Below, piece by piece: positions 17,698 to 26,016 of a stretch of DNA of 64,000 nucleotides; the first letter of the stretch is position 1; every line of letters starts with the position of its first letter. The translations under genes and the position numbers were made by a program. A model generated the notes under the pieces. That model searched no databases, had not been told where the DNA came from, and was given only the letters and a program-made list of their open reading frames with translations. The DNA comes from Novosphingobium sp. JCM 18896. Its GTDB lineage: Bacteria; Pseudomonadota; Alphaproteobacteria; Sphingomonadales; Sphingomonadaceae. Where the stretch lies: positions 372,001 to 436,000 of the forward strand of contig NZ_JAPCZF010000001.1 in NCBI RefSeq assembly GCF_025938095.1, in the 5' to 3' direction.

Positions 17698-19005
17698 ATG
17701 GACGCCTCCGCGCGCGGATTTTCGTTGCAGGCCAAGACCCTGGCGGGCTTCGCCATCGGTCTCGCGGCCGGGCTGGCGGTACACCTGCTGGCGCCCGGCG
17801 CGGCCTGGGTCACGACCCTGACCAGCCAGGTGACGCAGCCGATCGGCCAGCTGTTCCTGCGCCTGCTGTTCATGCTCGTCCTGCCGCTGCTGTTCTCGGC
17901 GCTGGTCGTGGGTGTCGCCGAGCTGGCCGACATCCGCGCGCTCAAGCGCGTCGGGCTCAAGACCCTGGTGCTGACGACCGTGCTGTCGTCGGTGGCGGCG
18001 CTGCTCGCACTGGGGCTGGTCAACCTGCTCCAGCCCGGCGTCGGCGTCGACCCCGCGCTGGCCGATACCTTGCTCGCCAATGCCCGCGACGGCGCCAGCG
18101 CGATCGTGTCCGACACCAAGGACAAGCCTTCGGGCATTGCCGCGATGCTCGCGATCGTCCCGACCAACGTCTTCGCCGCCGCTTCGGCCAACGACGTGCT
18201 CGCGGTGATGGTCTTCGCGCTGTTCGTCGGCATCGGCCTGGTGCTCGTTCGCACGCCGCAGACCGCGCAGTTCAAGGGCGCGGTCGAGGGGCTGCTCGAG
18301 ATCAGCATGAAGCTGATCGGCCTGTTCATCCGGCTGGCGCCGCTGGCGGTCGCCTGCTTCATGTTCAACCTGGCCGCGCTGTTCGGCTGGGACCTGCTGG
18401 CGCGGCTGAGCGCCTATGTCGCGGTGGTGCTGCTCGCGCTCGGCGTACAGATGGTGGTGGTCTATTCGCTGGCAGTGAAGTTCGGCGGCGGCATGTCGCC
18501 GCTGCACTTCTTCCGCCAGAGTCAGGAGGCCATGGTCATGGCCTTCTCGACCGCATCGTCGAACGCGACCCTGCCGACCTCGCTGCGCGTTGCCGAGCGC
18601 AACCTCGGCCTGCCGCCGCAGGTCGCGCGCTTCGTGCTGACGATCGGCGCGACGGCCAACCAGAACGGCACGGCGATCTTCGAAGGCGTGACCGTGCTGT
18701 TCCTCGCACAGTTCTTCGGCGTCGACCTGTCGCTTGCGCAGCAGGCCATGGTGCTGGTGATCTGCGTGCTCGGTGGCATCGGCACGGCGGGCGTGCCGGC
18801 GGGTTCGCTGCCGGTGATCGCGATCGTGCTCGGCAGCGTCGGCGTGCCGCCCGAGGGGATCGGCCTGGTGCTCGGCGTCGATCGCTTCCTCGACATGTGC
18901 CGGACCGTGCTCAACGTCGCCGGCGATCTCGCCGCCGCCGTGGTCGTGTCGCATGGAGAGGACGACGTGGCGGAAGACGCCGAGGGAGTCGCCGTCGCGG
19001 CTTAG
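17698..19005 (+). CDS. Dicarboxylate/amino acid:cation symporter (DAACS family)
   Basis: A protein of about 435 residues with 8 TM helices and two re-entrant loops, of the GltP/DctA type. It has the serine-rich FSTASSNATLP loop and the GATANQNGTAIFEG transport motif, in which the NMDGT of glutamate carriers reads NQNGT, plus a final amphipathic VDRFLDMCRT helix. It imports C4-dicarboxylates or acidic amino acids with H+ or Na+. ATG at 17698 has an AAGGA site 8 bp upstream; ATG 17689 is too close to it. It lies 34 bp after hemA and may feed succinate towards succinyl-CoA. Its end overlaps the convergent HD-GYP gene by 4 bp. Confidence 0.92.
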   Translation: MDASARGFSLQAKTLAGFAIGLAAGLAVHLLAPGAAWVTTLTSQVTQPIGQLFLRLLFMLVLPLLFSALVVGVAELADIRALKRVGLKTLVLTTVLSSVAALLALGLVNLLQPGVGVDPALADTLLANARDGASAIVSDTKDKPSGIAAMLAIVPTNVFAAASANDVLAVMVFALFVGIGLVLVRTPQTAQFKGAVEGLLEISMKLIGLFIRLAPLAVACFMFNLAALFGWDLLARLSAYVAVVLLALGVQMVVVYSLAVKFGGGMSPLHFFRQSQEAMVMAFSTASSNATLPTSLRVAERNLGLPPQVARFVLTIGATANQNGTAIFEGVTVLFLAQFFGVDLSLAQQAMVLVICVLGGIGTAGVPAGSLPVIAIVLGSVGVPPEGIGLVLGVDRFLDMCRTVLNVAGDLAAAVVVSHGEDDVAEDAEGVAVAA

Positions 19006-20366
19006 GTCTGGCGGGCGACGATTGCCTGCAGCGCGGCGAAGCAGGTCGCGTCGATCGCCTTGCCGACCTCTGCCGCCATCACCGCCAGAGCCTTGTCCAC
19101 GGTCATCGCAGGGCGATAGGGCCGGTCGGCGGTCAGCGCGTCGAAGAAATCGGCGACTGAGATGATCCGCGTGTCGATGGCGATCTCGGCCGCGGCGAGC
19201 CGCTGCGGATAGCCCTTGCCGTCGAGCCTTTCGTGATGCGCGCCGGCGATCGCAGCCATGCCACGCATCGTCGCGACCCGGCCGAGGATATCGGCGGTCA
19301 GCGCCGCGTGGCTCTGCATCGTACGCCACTCGTCGTCGTCGAGCGCGCCGGGCTTTTCGAGGATTCGGCTGCTGATCCCGAGCTTGCCGACGTCGTGCAG
19401 CATCGCAGCGCGGTGGAGCCGCCGGCAATGCGCGGCGTCGAGGCCGAGCTCGCGCGCGATCTCGATCGCATAGACGCCGACACGCTCGCTGTGACCGCCG
19501 GTATAGGGGCTCTTGGCGTCGATGACCTGGCCGAAGGCCATGGCGATGTCGTCGAGGTAGTCCTCGTCGAGTTCGACGCGATGCTGCGCGGGTTCGAGCG
19601 CGAACAGCCGGCTCTCGATGTCGGGCGCGGCGAGCGCGTCCCAGAACGCGGTCGATGCGGACAGGTCGATGAACAGATCCGCCAGCGCCGGATCGATCCA
19701 CGAACCGCGGCGCGAAAGCACTTCGGCGCGCGCCGCCTCGGCGCCGTGAGCCACGAAGAACACGTCGACGAGCTGCGCCAGCAGCGCAATCCGTCCGCCA
19801 AGCGGGATCGCCTCGCCGGCCACCTGATAGGGCAGGCCCGAGCCGTCCCAGTGCTCGTCGAGATGCGCGATCGCCTCGGCGACCGCCTCGGAAAAGCGCA
19901 AGCGCCGGGCGATGTCGGCGCCGCGCGTGCAGCGGGTCTCGATCAGGCCGGTGAGGATCGAGCCGGCGTTCTCGAGCACGTTGCCGATCGCGCGCTCGCG
20001 CTCTTCGGTAGAGGCGCCGATGCCGATCCCGCCCAGGGCGAAGGCGCCGAAATCCTCGGGCCGGGTGCCGATCAGCTTGAAGTCGTGCTTGAGCCGCCGG
20101 TCGTCGCCGACGAAGATCGCACAGACCGCGGCGGCATTGCTGCTGCAGCCCAGATCCTTGAGCAGCACCGCATAGAACAGATCGCGCAGCGCAGCCGTGT
20201 CGAGGTGGAGGGCCTGGCCGATCTGCATGCCGATCCAGCACGATCGCAGGCTGTGCCCGGGCGACTGCCCTTCGGTGAGGTCGAGCGCATAGGAAAAGCT
20301 GCCGAGGATCTCGGCGAGCGAGGTTCCCTCGGCGGCGGGCTCAAGTGGCGGGATCGAGGATCGCAT
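19002..20366 (-). CDS. HD-GYP domain protein (c-di-GMP phosphodiesterase-like)
   Basis: About 454 residues. The N-terminal half is an HD-like sensory part without recognised motifs. The C-terminal HD-GYP domain has HSERVGVYAIEIARELG, HRAAMLHDVGKLG and HHERLDGKGYP, so the HD and GYP residues are intact, followed by ADFFDALTADRPYR. Such proteins usually hydrolyse c-di-GMP. The longest frame starts at 20375, but that codon lies within the -10 of a TGCATCC-N17-CGTA promoter. ATG 20366 is therefore preferred, which would make the mRNA leaderless or nearly so. Confidence 0.9.
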   Translation of the reverse strand: MRSSIPPLEPAAEGTSLAEILGSFSYALDLTEGQSPGHSLRSCWIGMQIGQALHLDTAALRDLFYAVLLKDLGCSSNAAAVCAIFVGDDRRLKHDFKLIGTRPEDFGAFALGGIGIGASTEERERAIGNVLENAGSILTGLIETRCTRGADIARRLRFSEAVAEAIAHLDEHWDGSGLPYQVAGEAIPLGGRIALLAQLVDVFFVAHGAEAARAEVLSRRGSWIDPALADLFIDLSASTAFWDALAAPDIESRLFALEPAQHRVELDEDYLDDIAMAFGQVIDAKSPYTGGHSERVGVYAIEIARELGLDAAHCRRLHRAAMLHDVGKLGISSRILEKPGALDDDEWRTMQSHAALTADILGRVATMRGMAAIAGAHHERLDGKGYPQRLAAAEIAIDTRIISVADFFDALTADRPYRPAMTVDKALAVMAAEVGKAIDATCFAALQAIVARQT

Positions 20367-20374
20367 GCACGGCA

Positions 20375-20402
20375 TACGCCTGAAATGACGGGTTTGGATG
20401 CA
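20375..20402 (-). promoter_or_regulatory. ECF-type promoter TGCATCC-N17-CGTA before the HD-GYP gene
   Basis: On the minus strand, TGCATCC at 20402-20396 and CGTA at 20378-20375 with a 17-base spacer. A start site 6-8 nt after the -10 would fall at about 20367-20369, next to the ATG at 20366. It is the fourth identical copy of the motif. Confidence 0.68.
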
Positions 20403-20417
20403 GTGTCGCGATGGCGG

Positions 20418-21092
20418 CTAGCCGGAAGTCAGGAATTCGCGGTCGAGCATCATTTCGCGCGCGTACTTCGCTTCTTGAGCGAGCGCTTCGGCGAAAGGCG
20501 GCCAGCCGATCATGCTGTCGAGGAAAGCCGCCAGCGCCGGGTAGGTCGAGCGATCGAGACGGTATCCTAGGTAGCAATAGTTGACCAGGTTGGACGCCAC
20601 CGCGATGTCGCCGATCGTATGGCTGTTTCCGGCGAAATGGCTTCCGTCGACTGCACTGTCGAGAAAGGTCAGGAACTCGGGCAGCGGGCCAGCGAGGATC
20701 GCGTCGACCACGGCCTGATCGGTGGGCTTGCCGAACAGCATCGGCGACAGCTTGTGCTGAAAGAACAGGCCTTGGATGGCGTTGCGGAACAAGGTCTGCC
20801 CGGCATAGGCATCGATGAACATTGCGCGCGCCATGGTCCGCGGCTCTTCGGGCACGATGCGCGGGCCTGGGCGACTGACGTCGAGATAGTGCGCGATCGC
20901 GGTCGAATCGGCGAGCGTGAAGTCGCCCTCGCGCATCGCCGGGATAAGCCCGGTGGGGCTCAATTCGCGCCACCCGGGCGGCGGATCGAACGGAAAGACG
21001 GGAACGTTTTCGAAGGCGATGTCCTTGTAGAGCGCGACGACGATCGCCTTGCGGACGTGGACGGCGATCGGCAGGCCGAAGATCTCGATCAT
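20418..21092 (-). CDS. Glutathione S-transferase family protein
   Basis: A 224-residue GST. The N-terminal thioredoxin-like domain has IFGLPIAVHVRKAIVVALYK and the cis-Pro/substrate loop GLIPAMREGDFTLADSTAIAHYL (GSH-binding Asp-Ser). The helical C-terminal domain contains HTIGDIAVASNLVNY. The usual catalytic Ser/Cys after the first strand is not obvious. It could conjugate electrophiles or reduce peroxides. It lies 25 bp after the TonB receptor on the same strand and just upstream of the HD-GYP promoter. Confidence 0.9.
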   Translation of the reverse strand: MIEIFGLPIAVHVRKAIVVALYKDIAFENVPVFPFDPPPGWRELSPTGLIPAMREGDFTLADSTAIAHYLDVSRPGPRIVPEEPRTMARAMFIDAYAGQTLFRNAIQGLFFQHKLSPMLFGKPTDQAVVDAILAGPLPEFLTFLDSAVDGSHFAGNSHTIGDIAVASNLVNYCYLGYRLDRSTYPALAAFLDSMIGWPPFAEALAQEAKYAREMMLDREFLTSG

Positions 21093-21117
21093 GGGCTGGT
21101 TTCCTGTGCGATGACGA

Positions 21118-23895
21118 TCAGAAGCCCGCCGACACGCGGGCGTAGAGGAAGCGGCCGTTGAAGCCGAACGGCGAGAAGTTCGAATAGGGCAGGTATTGCT
21201 GGTTGACCGGATAGAAGCCGCCGTCGGGCCGCCGGCCCGTGGGCAGGCGATCGGGATAGACGTCGAACAGGTTGTTCGCGCCCACCGCCAGCTCGAAGCG
21301 CTCCATGAAGGTGTAGCGGGCTTCGAGATCGGTGATCCACTTCGGCCGCAGGCGCGCGTCGTCGGGACCCAGGGCGGTCAGGCTGTTGGCATCGGTCAGC
21401 GGCGCGGTGGCCCCCGGCGCGATCACCCGGCCATAGCGGGTGCTGCGCGCGGTCAGGCCGAACGGCCCCTTCCTGCCTTCGGCGCTGAGCACCAGCTTCT
21501 CGTTCGGCTGGCCATCGGTGAAGCGGATGCCTTCGACGCGGCCGAACAGGACGATGCCGGGGATCTGCGCGAGCGGGCCCAGCGTGTTGATCCGCCGGTC
21601 GATCGCGCTGTCGTTGTGGTTGTAGGCCGCGGTAAGCGTCCAGTCGCCCAGCGCCGAGCTCGGAGCGCGCCAGCTGGCGATCACGTCGACGCCTTCGGTC
21701 GTGGTGTCGAGCCCGTTTATGAAGAAGCGCGCGGCGCCGACGCTCTGGAAGCCGTTGGCGTCGAGCACGGCCTTCACCGCATCGCGCACCGCCTGCGAAC
21801 CCGTGCCGGCGGCGCCCAGGTTCTCGGTCAGCACGATCCGGTCGCGGATCTTGATGTGATAGTAGTCGACCGAGAGGTTGAACCGCGAGGTCGGCGCCAG
21901 TGTCGCGCCGAGGCTCAGGTTGGTCGACTTCTCCGCCTTGAGATCACGCGCGCCGAGTGCACGAGCGACGGGGCTCGAGACCGAGACCGTGCTGATGTCC
22001 ACCGGCAGGCCGTTGATGAAGTTGGTCGAGGTCGTGGTGAAGAACTGCTGCTGCAGCGAAGGCGCGCGGAAGCCGTTCGAGAACGAACCGCGCAAGGCCA
22101 GTCCGCGGATCGGTTCGTAGCGCGCGGCCAGCTTGCCGCTGACCGTGGAACCGAAGTCCGAATAGTGCTCGAACCGGCCGGCGGCGGTCAGGGTGAAGCC
22201 CGGCAGCACCTCGGCGTCGAGTTCGGCATAGACCGAGACGTTGTGGCGGCTGACGTCGGTCGCGGCGCTCGTCGGGAATCCGGGGAAGCCCTGCGCGCCG
22301 ACGGGCGCCTGGCGGCCGGGGAAGCTGCAAATGCCGGTGGCGGCGGCGAACACGCCGCGCAGCGTCGCGCAGTTGGCTGCAGTGGTCTGCTGCGAGGCCA
22401 TGAAGAACGGCCCGGCGGCGAAGGACTGCATGTCGCCGGGGCGGATCTTGAAGTCCTCGTTGCGATATTCGGCGCCGAAGGCGACCGACAGCGGACTGGC
22501 CAGCCCCAATTCGAACGAGCGCTCGACGTCGAGATTGACGAGCTGCTGGCCGAACCGCAGACCGCCCGCGTCGAAGTCGGTCTGGCTCTGCGGGCCGAAG
22601 GACGCGTTGAGGCTATTGAGCGTGCGATAGTCGAGCCTGTTGTGGCCGAAGCCGGCGGACAGGTCGACGTTCCAGCCCGCCAGCTTGCCCTTGATGCCCA
22701 AGGTCCCCGAGGCGTCCTTCAGCTGCGAGCCGATGAAGGGCAGAAAGCCGTCGGGACGCAGCGCGACGAAATTGCCGGCGTTCGGTGTCGTGCCCGGTAC
22801 CAGCACCGAGAAGTCGCGGTTGTTGACGACATTGGCCTGGCGATAGTTCGCCGCGCTCAGGCCGTCGCGCTCGCCATAGGAGCCGAAGGCATAGACGTCG
22901 AACGCGCCCAGCGGCACGCCGGCATTGACGAAGACGTTCCAGTCCTCGGTCTTGGCGTCGCCCAGGATGAAGCTGCGGCGGTTGAAGGTCAGCTCGCGCG
23001 GGTCGAAGGCGGCGGTGGGCTGGTTGTAGTTCGGCCGCGTATCGAAGCCCGAGCGATTGGTCGCGTCGCGATCGCGGTATTCGGCGGTGACGTTGACGAA
23101 GCCCTCGCCGACCGTGAGGCCGATATTGCCGGCGAGCGTATAATACTGACCGTCGCGCACCTTGAGGTCGGCGCCGGTGGTGGCGGCGAGATAGCGCGGA
23201 TCGGCGGGGTCGAGGAAAGGCTGGCCGGCGGCATTGGTCTGCAGGCCGGTGACGCTGGCGACGTCGTTCAGGGTGGTCACGTATTTGCCGAAGCTGGCGA
23301 CGAAGCGCGCACCCTGGCTGGCCTGCTTGAGGCGGATGTTGATCACGCCGGCGATCGCATCGGAACCGTATTGCGACGATGCGCCGTCGCGCAGCACCTC
23401 GATGCGTTCGATCGCCAGGGTCGGGATCGTGTTGAGGTCGACCGCCGCGCTACCGCGGCCGACGGTGCCGTTGACGTTGATCAGTGCCGAGACGTGGCGC
23501 CGCTTGCCGTTGATGATCACCAAGGTCTGGTCGGGTCCCAGGCCGCGCAGCGAGGCGGGGCGGATCACGTCGCTGCCGTCGGCGATCGAGGGTTGGGGGA
23601 AGTTGAAGCTGGGGACCAGCTGGTTGAGGATCTTGTTGGTTTCCGAAAGGCCCGTGCGCGACAGGCTTTCGCCGCTGATCACGTCGACGGGCACGGGACT
23701 GTCGGCCAGTATGCGATCGGTGCGCCGCGTGCCGGTCACGACGATCGCGTCCATTCCGGTCGCGACAGGTTCGCCCGGCGGCAGTTCCTCGGCATGAGCG
23801 GTCTGCGCGGCGCAGAGCGCCAGCCAGGGCAGCGTCGCGGCCAGGACGAGGGCGCGCGAAGACAGGCCCGAAAGGCCGGAGAAGATAGCTGGCAT
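21118..23895 (-). CDS. TonB-dependent receptor next to the bufferin locus
   Basis: A 925-residue outer-membrane receptor. It has a long signal peptide (to about AHAEE, residue 35), a TonB box MDAIVVTGTRR, a plug with LRGLGPDQTLVIINGKRRH and LRDGASSQYGSDAIAGVIN, and a large barrel ending in LYARVSAGF. The plug is of the type common in sphingomonads for organic substrates or metal chelates. The promoter at 23938-23965 matches the ECF-type motif. The gene is 89 bp downstream of the DUF2063 bufferin gene on the same strand, so it may also be read through from it. Confidence 0.94.
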   Translation of the reverse strand: MPAIFSGLSGLSSRALVLAATLPWLALCAAQTAHAEELPPGEPVATGMDAIVVTGTRRTDRILADSPVPVDVISGESLSRTGLSETNKILNQLVPSFNFPQPSIADGSDVIRPASLRGLGPDQTLVIINGKRRHVSALINVNGTVGRGSAAVDLNTIPTLAIERIEVLRDGASSQYGSDAIAGVINIRLKQASQGARFVASFGKYVTTLNDVASVTGLQTNAAGQPFLDPADPRYLAATTGADLKVRDGQYYTLAGNIGLTVGEGFVNVTAEYRDRDATNRSGFDTRPNYNQPTAAFDPRELTFNRRSFILGDAKTEDWNVFVNAGVPLGAFDVYAFGSYGERDGLSAANYRQANVVNNRDFSVLVPGTTPNAGNFVALRPDGFLPFIGSQLKDASGTLGIKGKLAGWNVDLSAGFGHNRLDYRTLNSLNASFGPQSQTDFDAGGLRFGQQLVNLDVERSFELGLASPLSVAFGAEYRNEDFKIRPGDMQSFAAGPFFMASQQTTAANCATLRGVFAAATGICSFPGRQAPVGAQGFPGFPTSAATDVSRHNVSVYAELDAEVLPGFTLTAAGRFEHYSDFGSTVSGKLAARYEPIRGLALRGSFSNGFRAPSLQQQFFTTTSTNFINGLPVDISTVSVSSPVARALGARDLKAEKSTNLSLGATLAPTSRFNLSVDYYHIKIRDRIVLTENLGAAGTGSQAVRDAVKAVLDANGFQSVGAARFFINGLDTTTEGVDVIASWRAPSSALGDWTLTAAYNHNDSAIDRRINTLGPLAQIPGIVLFGRVEGIRFTDGQPNEKLVLSAEGRKGPFGLTARSTRYGRVIAPGATAPLTDANSLTALGPDDARLRPKWITDLEARYTFMERFELAVGANNLFDVYPDRLPTGRRPDGGFYPVNQQYLPYSNFSPFGFNGRFLYARVSAGF

Positions 23896-23937
23896 GTTTT
23901 TGGGTTTTCCCTGCTGGTAGGTATTTGCTGTCTGGAA

Positions 23938-23965
23938 TACGCAGGTTGCTACGTTGCCGGATGCA
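23938..23965 (-). promoter_or_regulatory. ECF-type promoter TGCATCC-N17-CGTA before the TonB receptor
   Basis: On the minus strand, TGCATCC at 23965-23959 and CGTA at 23941-23938 with a 17-base spacer, giving a leader of about 36 nt before the receptor ATG at 23895. It is the fifth identical copy of the motif. It lies in the 89 bp gap after the DUF2063 gene. Confidence 0.68.
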
Positions 23966-23984
23966 GGGCTCGGTGCGGTGGTGA

Positions 23985-24713
23985 CTAGTTCGGTGCCATG
24001 CGGGCCAGGAGACCTTCTCCGAGCCAGCGCGCCAGCCAGGCGCCGAGCCTGTCAGCGCCATGCTCCTGCGCGAGATCGCCGAGAGTGCCGCCGTGTGCGA
24101 AGCTTTCGAGCGCGAGGCATTCTGCCCCATCGACGCTGCGGAACCGCGGAGACAGGCCCTGTCGCCAGACGATCAGATTGTTGCCCGCCGTTCGCGTTAC
24201 GCTGAATTCCTCGTCACCTTCGGACAAGGCGTTCCATAGCGCGCAGACATTGGTCACGATCGGCAGTGCTGCAAAACCCGCGGCGAGATCGAAACGCAGG
24301 TCGTCCCAATAGCCGGGGGCATGATCGCCCGCCGCCAGCTCGGCGGCATCGAGCTGCGGGGCGTCCAGTGCGGCGAAAGCGCTCTGCATGTGCCATTCGA
24401 GCCAGGCGAGTTCAGCCACTTCGGGGTCGTCGGCGAACAGGTCCCCGAGAAGTTCGGGAAAATCGGACCCGTAAAGATCGAGCGACCAACTGCACGGCGG
24501 CCGGGTCAGGATGTAATGGCAGGCGGCCGTGGTGAAAGCCTCCGCACCGACCCAGCGGCGCGTACGCTCAAAGCTCGTTTCCAGCGCACCGAGCAGCCGG
24601 CCGCGATAGGCGTTGCGATAGATTTCCATGCCTGTCGACGATGGGGCGCGGCCATCCTGGTCCGCGGAAGCAATCTCGCTGCGGAAGGCGTTCTGGCGCG
24701 CAAGCAGGCTCAT
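23985..24713 (-). CDS. bufC: DUF2063 family bufferin maturation partner (BufC/HvfC-like)
   Basis: A 242-residue protein with the DUF2063 N-terminus (LLARQNAFRSEI…, then MEIYRNAYRGRLLGALETSFERTRRWVGAEAF) and a C-terminal region with GLSPRFRSVDGAECLALESFAHGGTLGDL. In bufferin and methanobactin-type systems these proteins recruit the peptide precursor to the DUF692 oxidase. The ATG at 24713 overlaps the DUF692 stop by four bases (ATGA), so the two are translated together. The frame is open further upstream inside the DUF692 gene; ignore the longer call. Confidence 0.88.
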   Translation of the reverse strand: MSLLARQNAFRSEIASADQDGRAPSSTGMEIYRNAYRGRLLGALETSFERTRRWVGAEAFTTAACHYILTRPPCSWSLDLYGSDFPELLGDLFADDPEVAELAWLEWHMQSAFAALDAPQLDAAELAAGDHAPGYWDDLRFDLAAGFAALPIVTNVCALWNALSEGDEEFSVTRTAGNNLIVWRQGLSPRFRSVDGAECLALESFAHGGTLGDLAQEHGADRLGAWLARWLGEGLLARMAPN

Positions 24714-25549
24714 GCGGCAAGCCTTGGGCTTGCCGCATGGCCGCGGGCGAGCTCCAGTTCGGCGAGCAGTTCGGGAAGCGGTGGTATCGCGTCGTCGCGT
24801 TCGATCATCGTCGCGCAGGGGCCAAATCGGGCAGCCGCCTCCCGATAGAGCTGCCAGACTTCGGAGCAGACCGGGGCGTCGTGTGTGTCGATCAGCATCC
24901 CGTCGGGCCCGGCGCTGTGGCCCGCCAGGTGCATCTGGCGAACGCGGTCGGCTGGAATGCCGGCGAGGAAGGCCAGCGGATCGAAGCCGTGATTGACGCT
25001 GCTGACGAAGACGTTGTTGATATCGAGCAGGAGGAAGCAGCCCGTCTCTTGCGCCAGCACGGCGAGGAACTGCCATTCGCTCATCGTGGACTCGGCGAAT
25101 GTCACATAGCTCGAGGGGTTCTCGATCAGCATCGGCCGTTCGAGCACGTCCTGCGCGTGCTTTACGTTGGCGATGCAGACGGCGAGCGCCTCGTCGCTGT
25201 AGGGCAGCGGCAGCAGGTCATGCGTTGCGAAGCCGCCGACCCGCGTCCAGCACAGGTGATCGGAAACCCATAGAGGGTCTATCCGCCGGGCGAGCAGCCG
25301 CAGTTCGCCGAGATAGTCCGGGTCGAGCCCTTCGGGCGATCCCAGCGACATCGACACGCCGTGCATGGCCACGGGATGCCGTTCTCGCACCGCCTCAAGC
25401 GTGCGCATCGGCCGCCCGCCGCAAGCCATGAAATTTTCCGAGATGATCTCGACGAAATCGACCGGCTGCTCATGCTCCACGAAATCGCGCTGGTGTTCGC
25501 GGCGCAGTCCCAGGCCGAAGCCGGCGAAACGGGGTATCGTGTCGGTCAT
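24710..25549 (-). CDS. bufB: DUF692 multinuclear non-haem iron oxidase (MNIO), bufferin maturation enzyme
   Basis: A 279-residue TIM-barrel enzyme of the DUF692/MNIO family (BufB/HvfB). The characteristic GFGLGLRREH, DFVEIISENFM, AMHGVSMSLG, VSDHLCW, NPSSY, DINNVFVSS and HLAGH segments hold the iron ligands (His, Asp, Glu). MNIOs oxidise cysteines of precursor peptides, in bufferins to copper-binding heterocycles. It lies between the precursor gene (77 bp upstream) and the DUF2063 partner (overlapping). Only one MNIO gene is seen for two precursor families in this locus. Confidence 0.93.
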   Translation of the reverse strand: MTDTIPRFAGFGLGLRREHQRDFVEHEQPVDFVEIISENFMACGGRPMRTLEAVRERHPVAMHGVSMSLGSPEGLDPDYLGELRLLARRIDPLWVSDHLCWTRVGGFATHDLLPLPYSDEALAVCIANVKHAQDVLERPMLIENPSSYVTFAESTMSEWQFLAVLAQETGCFLLLDINNVFVSSVNHGFDPLAFLAGIPADRVRQMHLAGHSAGPDGMLIDTHDAPVCSEVWQLYREAAARFGPCATMIERDDAIPPLPELLAELELARGHAASPRLAA

Positions 25550-25627
25550 AGGCGATCATCCGATCGAACGAGAGAAAATGGCCCGGCCGGCGGGGGTGTT
25601 GCCGGCCGGGCGGACGACATCGCGGGG

Positions 25628-25912
25628 TCAGCCGATGTCGCCGATGGTGCCGCCGCGCTTGAGGCATTGCCCGGCGGCCATCGCCTTGAAACCATGGCCC
25701 TTGCAGGTGTTCATGCCCTTGCAGTCGTGATCGGTGGTCTTGCAGTCTCCCGTGCCCTTGCAGCTGTTGACGCCGTAGCAATGGACCGTGTCGGCGGTGC
25801 CGAGAGCGCCGCCCGAACTGCCGGCGGGCGGCGTCGCGGCGTGGGCGAGGGCGGACAGCGCCAGCGCGGCAGCGGCCGATGCGATAGTGGTTCCGGTCTT
25901 GAGGGTAGGCAT
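25628..25912 (-). CDS. bufA: Bufferin precursor, CYGVNSCKG type
   Basis: A 94-residue exported small protein. A signal peptide (about 1-26, ALAHAATPP) is followed by a core with six cysteines in a regular pattern: [23 protein letters not shown] and GQC. This matches bufferin-type RiPP precursors that are oxidised by a DUF692/DUF2063 pair and bind copper in the periplasm. It is the first gene of the minus-strand arm, 45 bp downstream of a perfect SigF-type promoter. Function in copper buffering is known for the family; here it is inferred. Confidence 0.9.
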   Translation of the reverse strand: MPTLKTGTTIASAAAALALSALAHAATPPAGSSGGALGTADTVHCYGVNSCKGTGDCKTTDHDCKGMNTCKGHGFKAMAAGQCLKRGGTIGDIG

Positions 25913-25957
25913 GTCATGATCTCCGCGAAGGTCGTTTGCCGAATTGGCGTCGACTGG

Positions 25958-25983
25958 TTCGCGGTCGGGCGGCGCCCGGTTAC
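25958..25983 (-). promoter_or_regulatory. SigF-type promoter GTAACC-N16-CGAA, minus arm of the bufferin locus
   Basis: On the minus strand, GTAACC at 25983-25978 and CGAA at 25961-25958 with a 16-base spacer, facing the [13 protein letters not shown] bufferin gene. It has the form I recall for Caulobacter SigF promoters (GTAACC, 16 bp, CGAA). The sigma itself is encoded 0.9 kb away. Confidence 0.82.
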
Positions 25984-26016
25984 GGATCGGAGAAATATTT
26001 TTGGCGGGCTTTCGCT

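Noticed and set aside
16416..18368. 650-codon minus-strand open frame and an 879-codon one at 17602-20241
   Set aside because: Antisense to hemA and the symporter, or an out-of-frame copy of the HD-GYP gene, with no protein-like conservation; the real genes explain the region.
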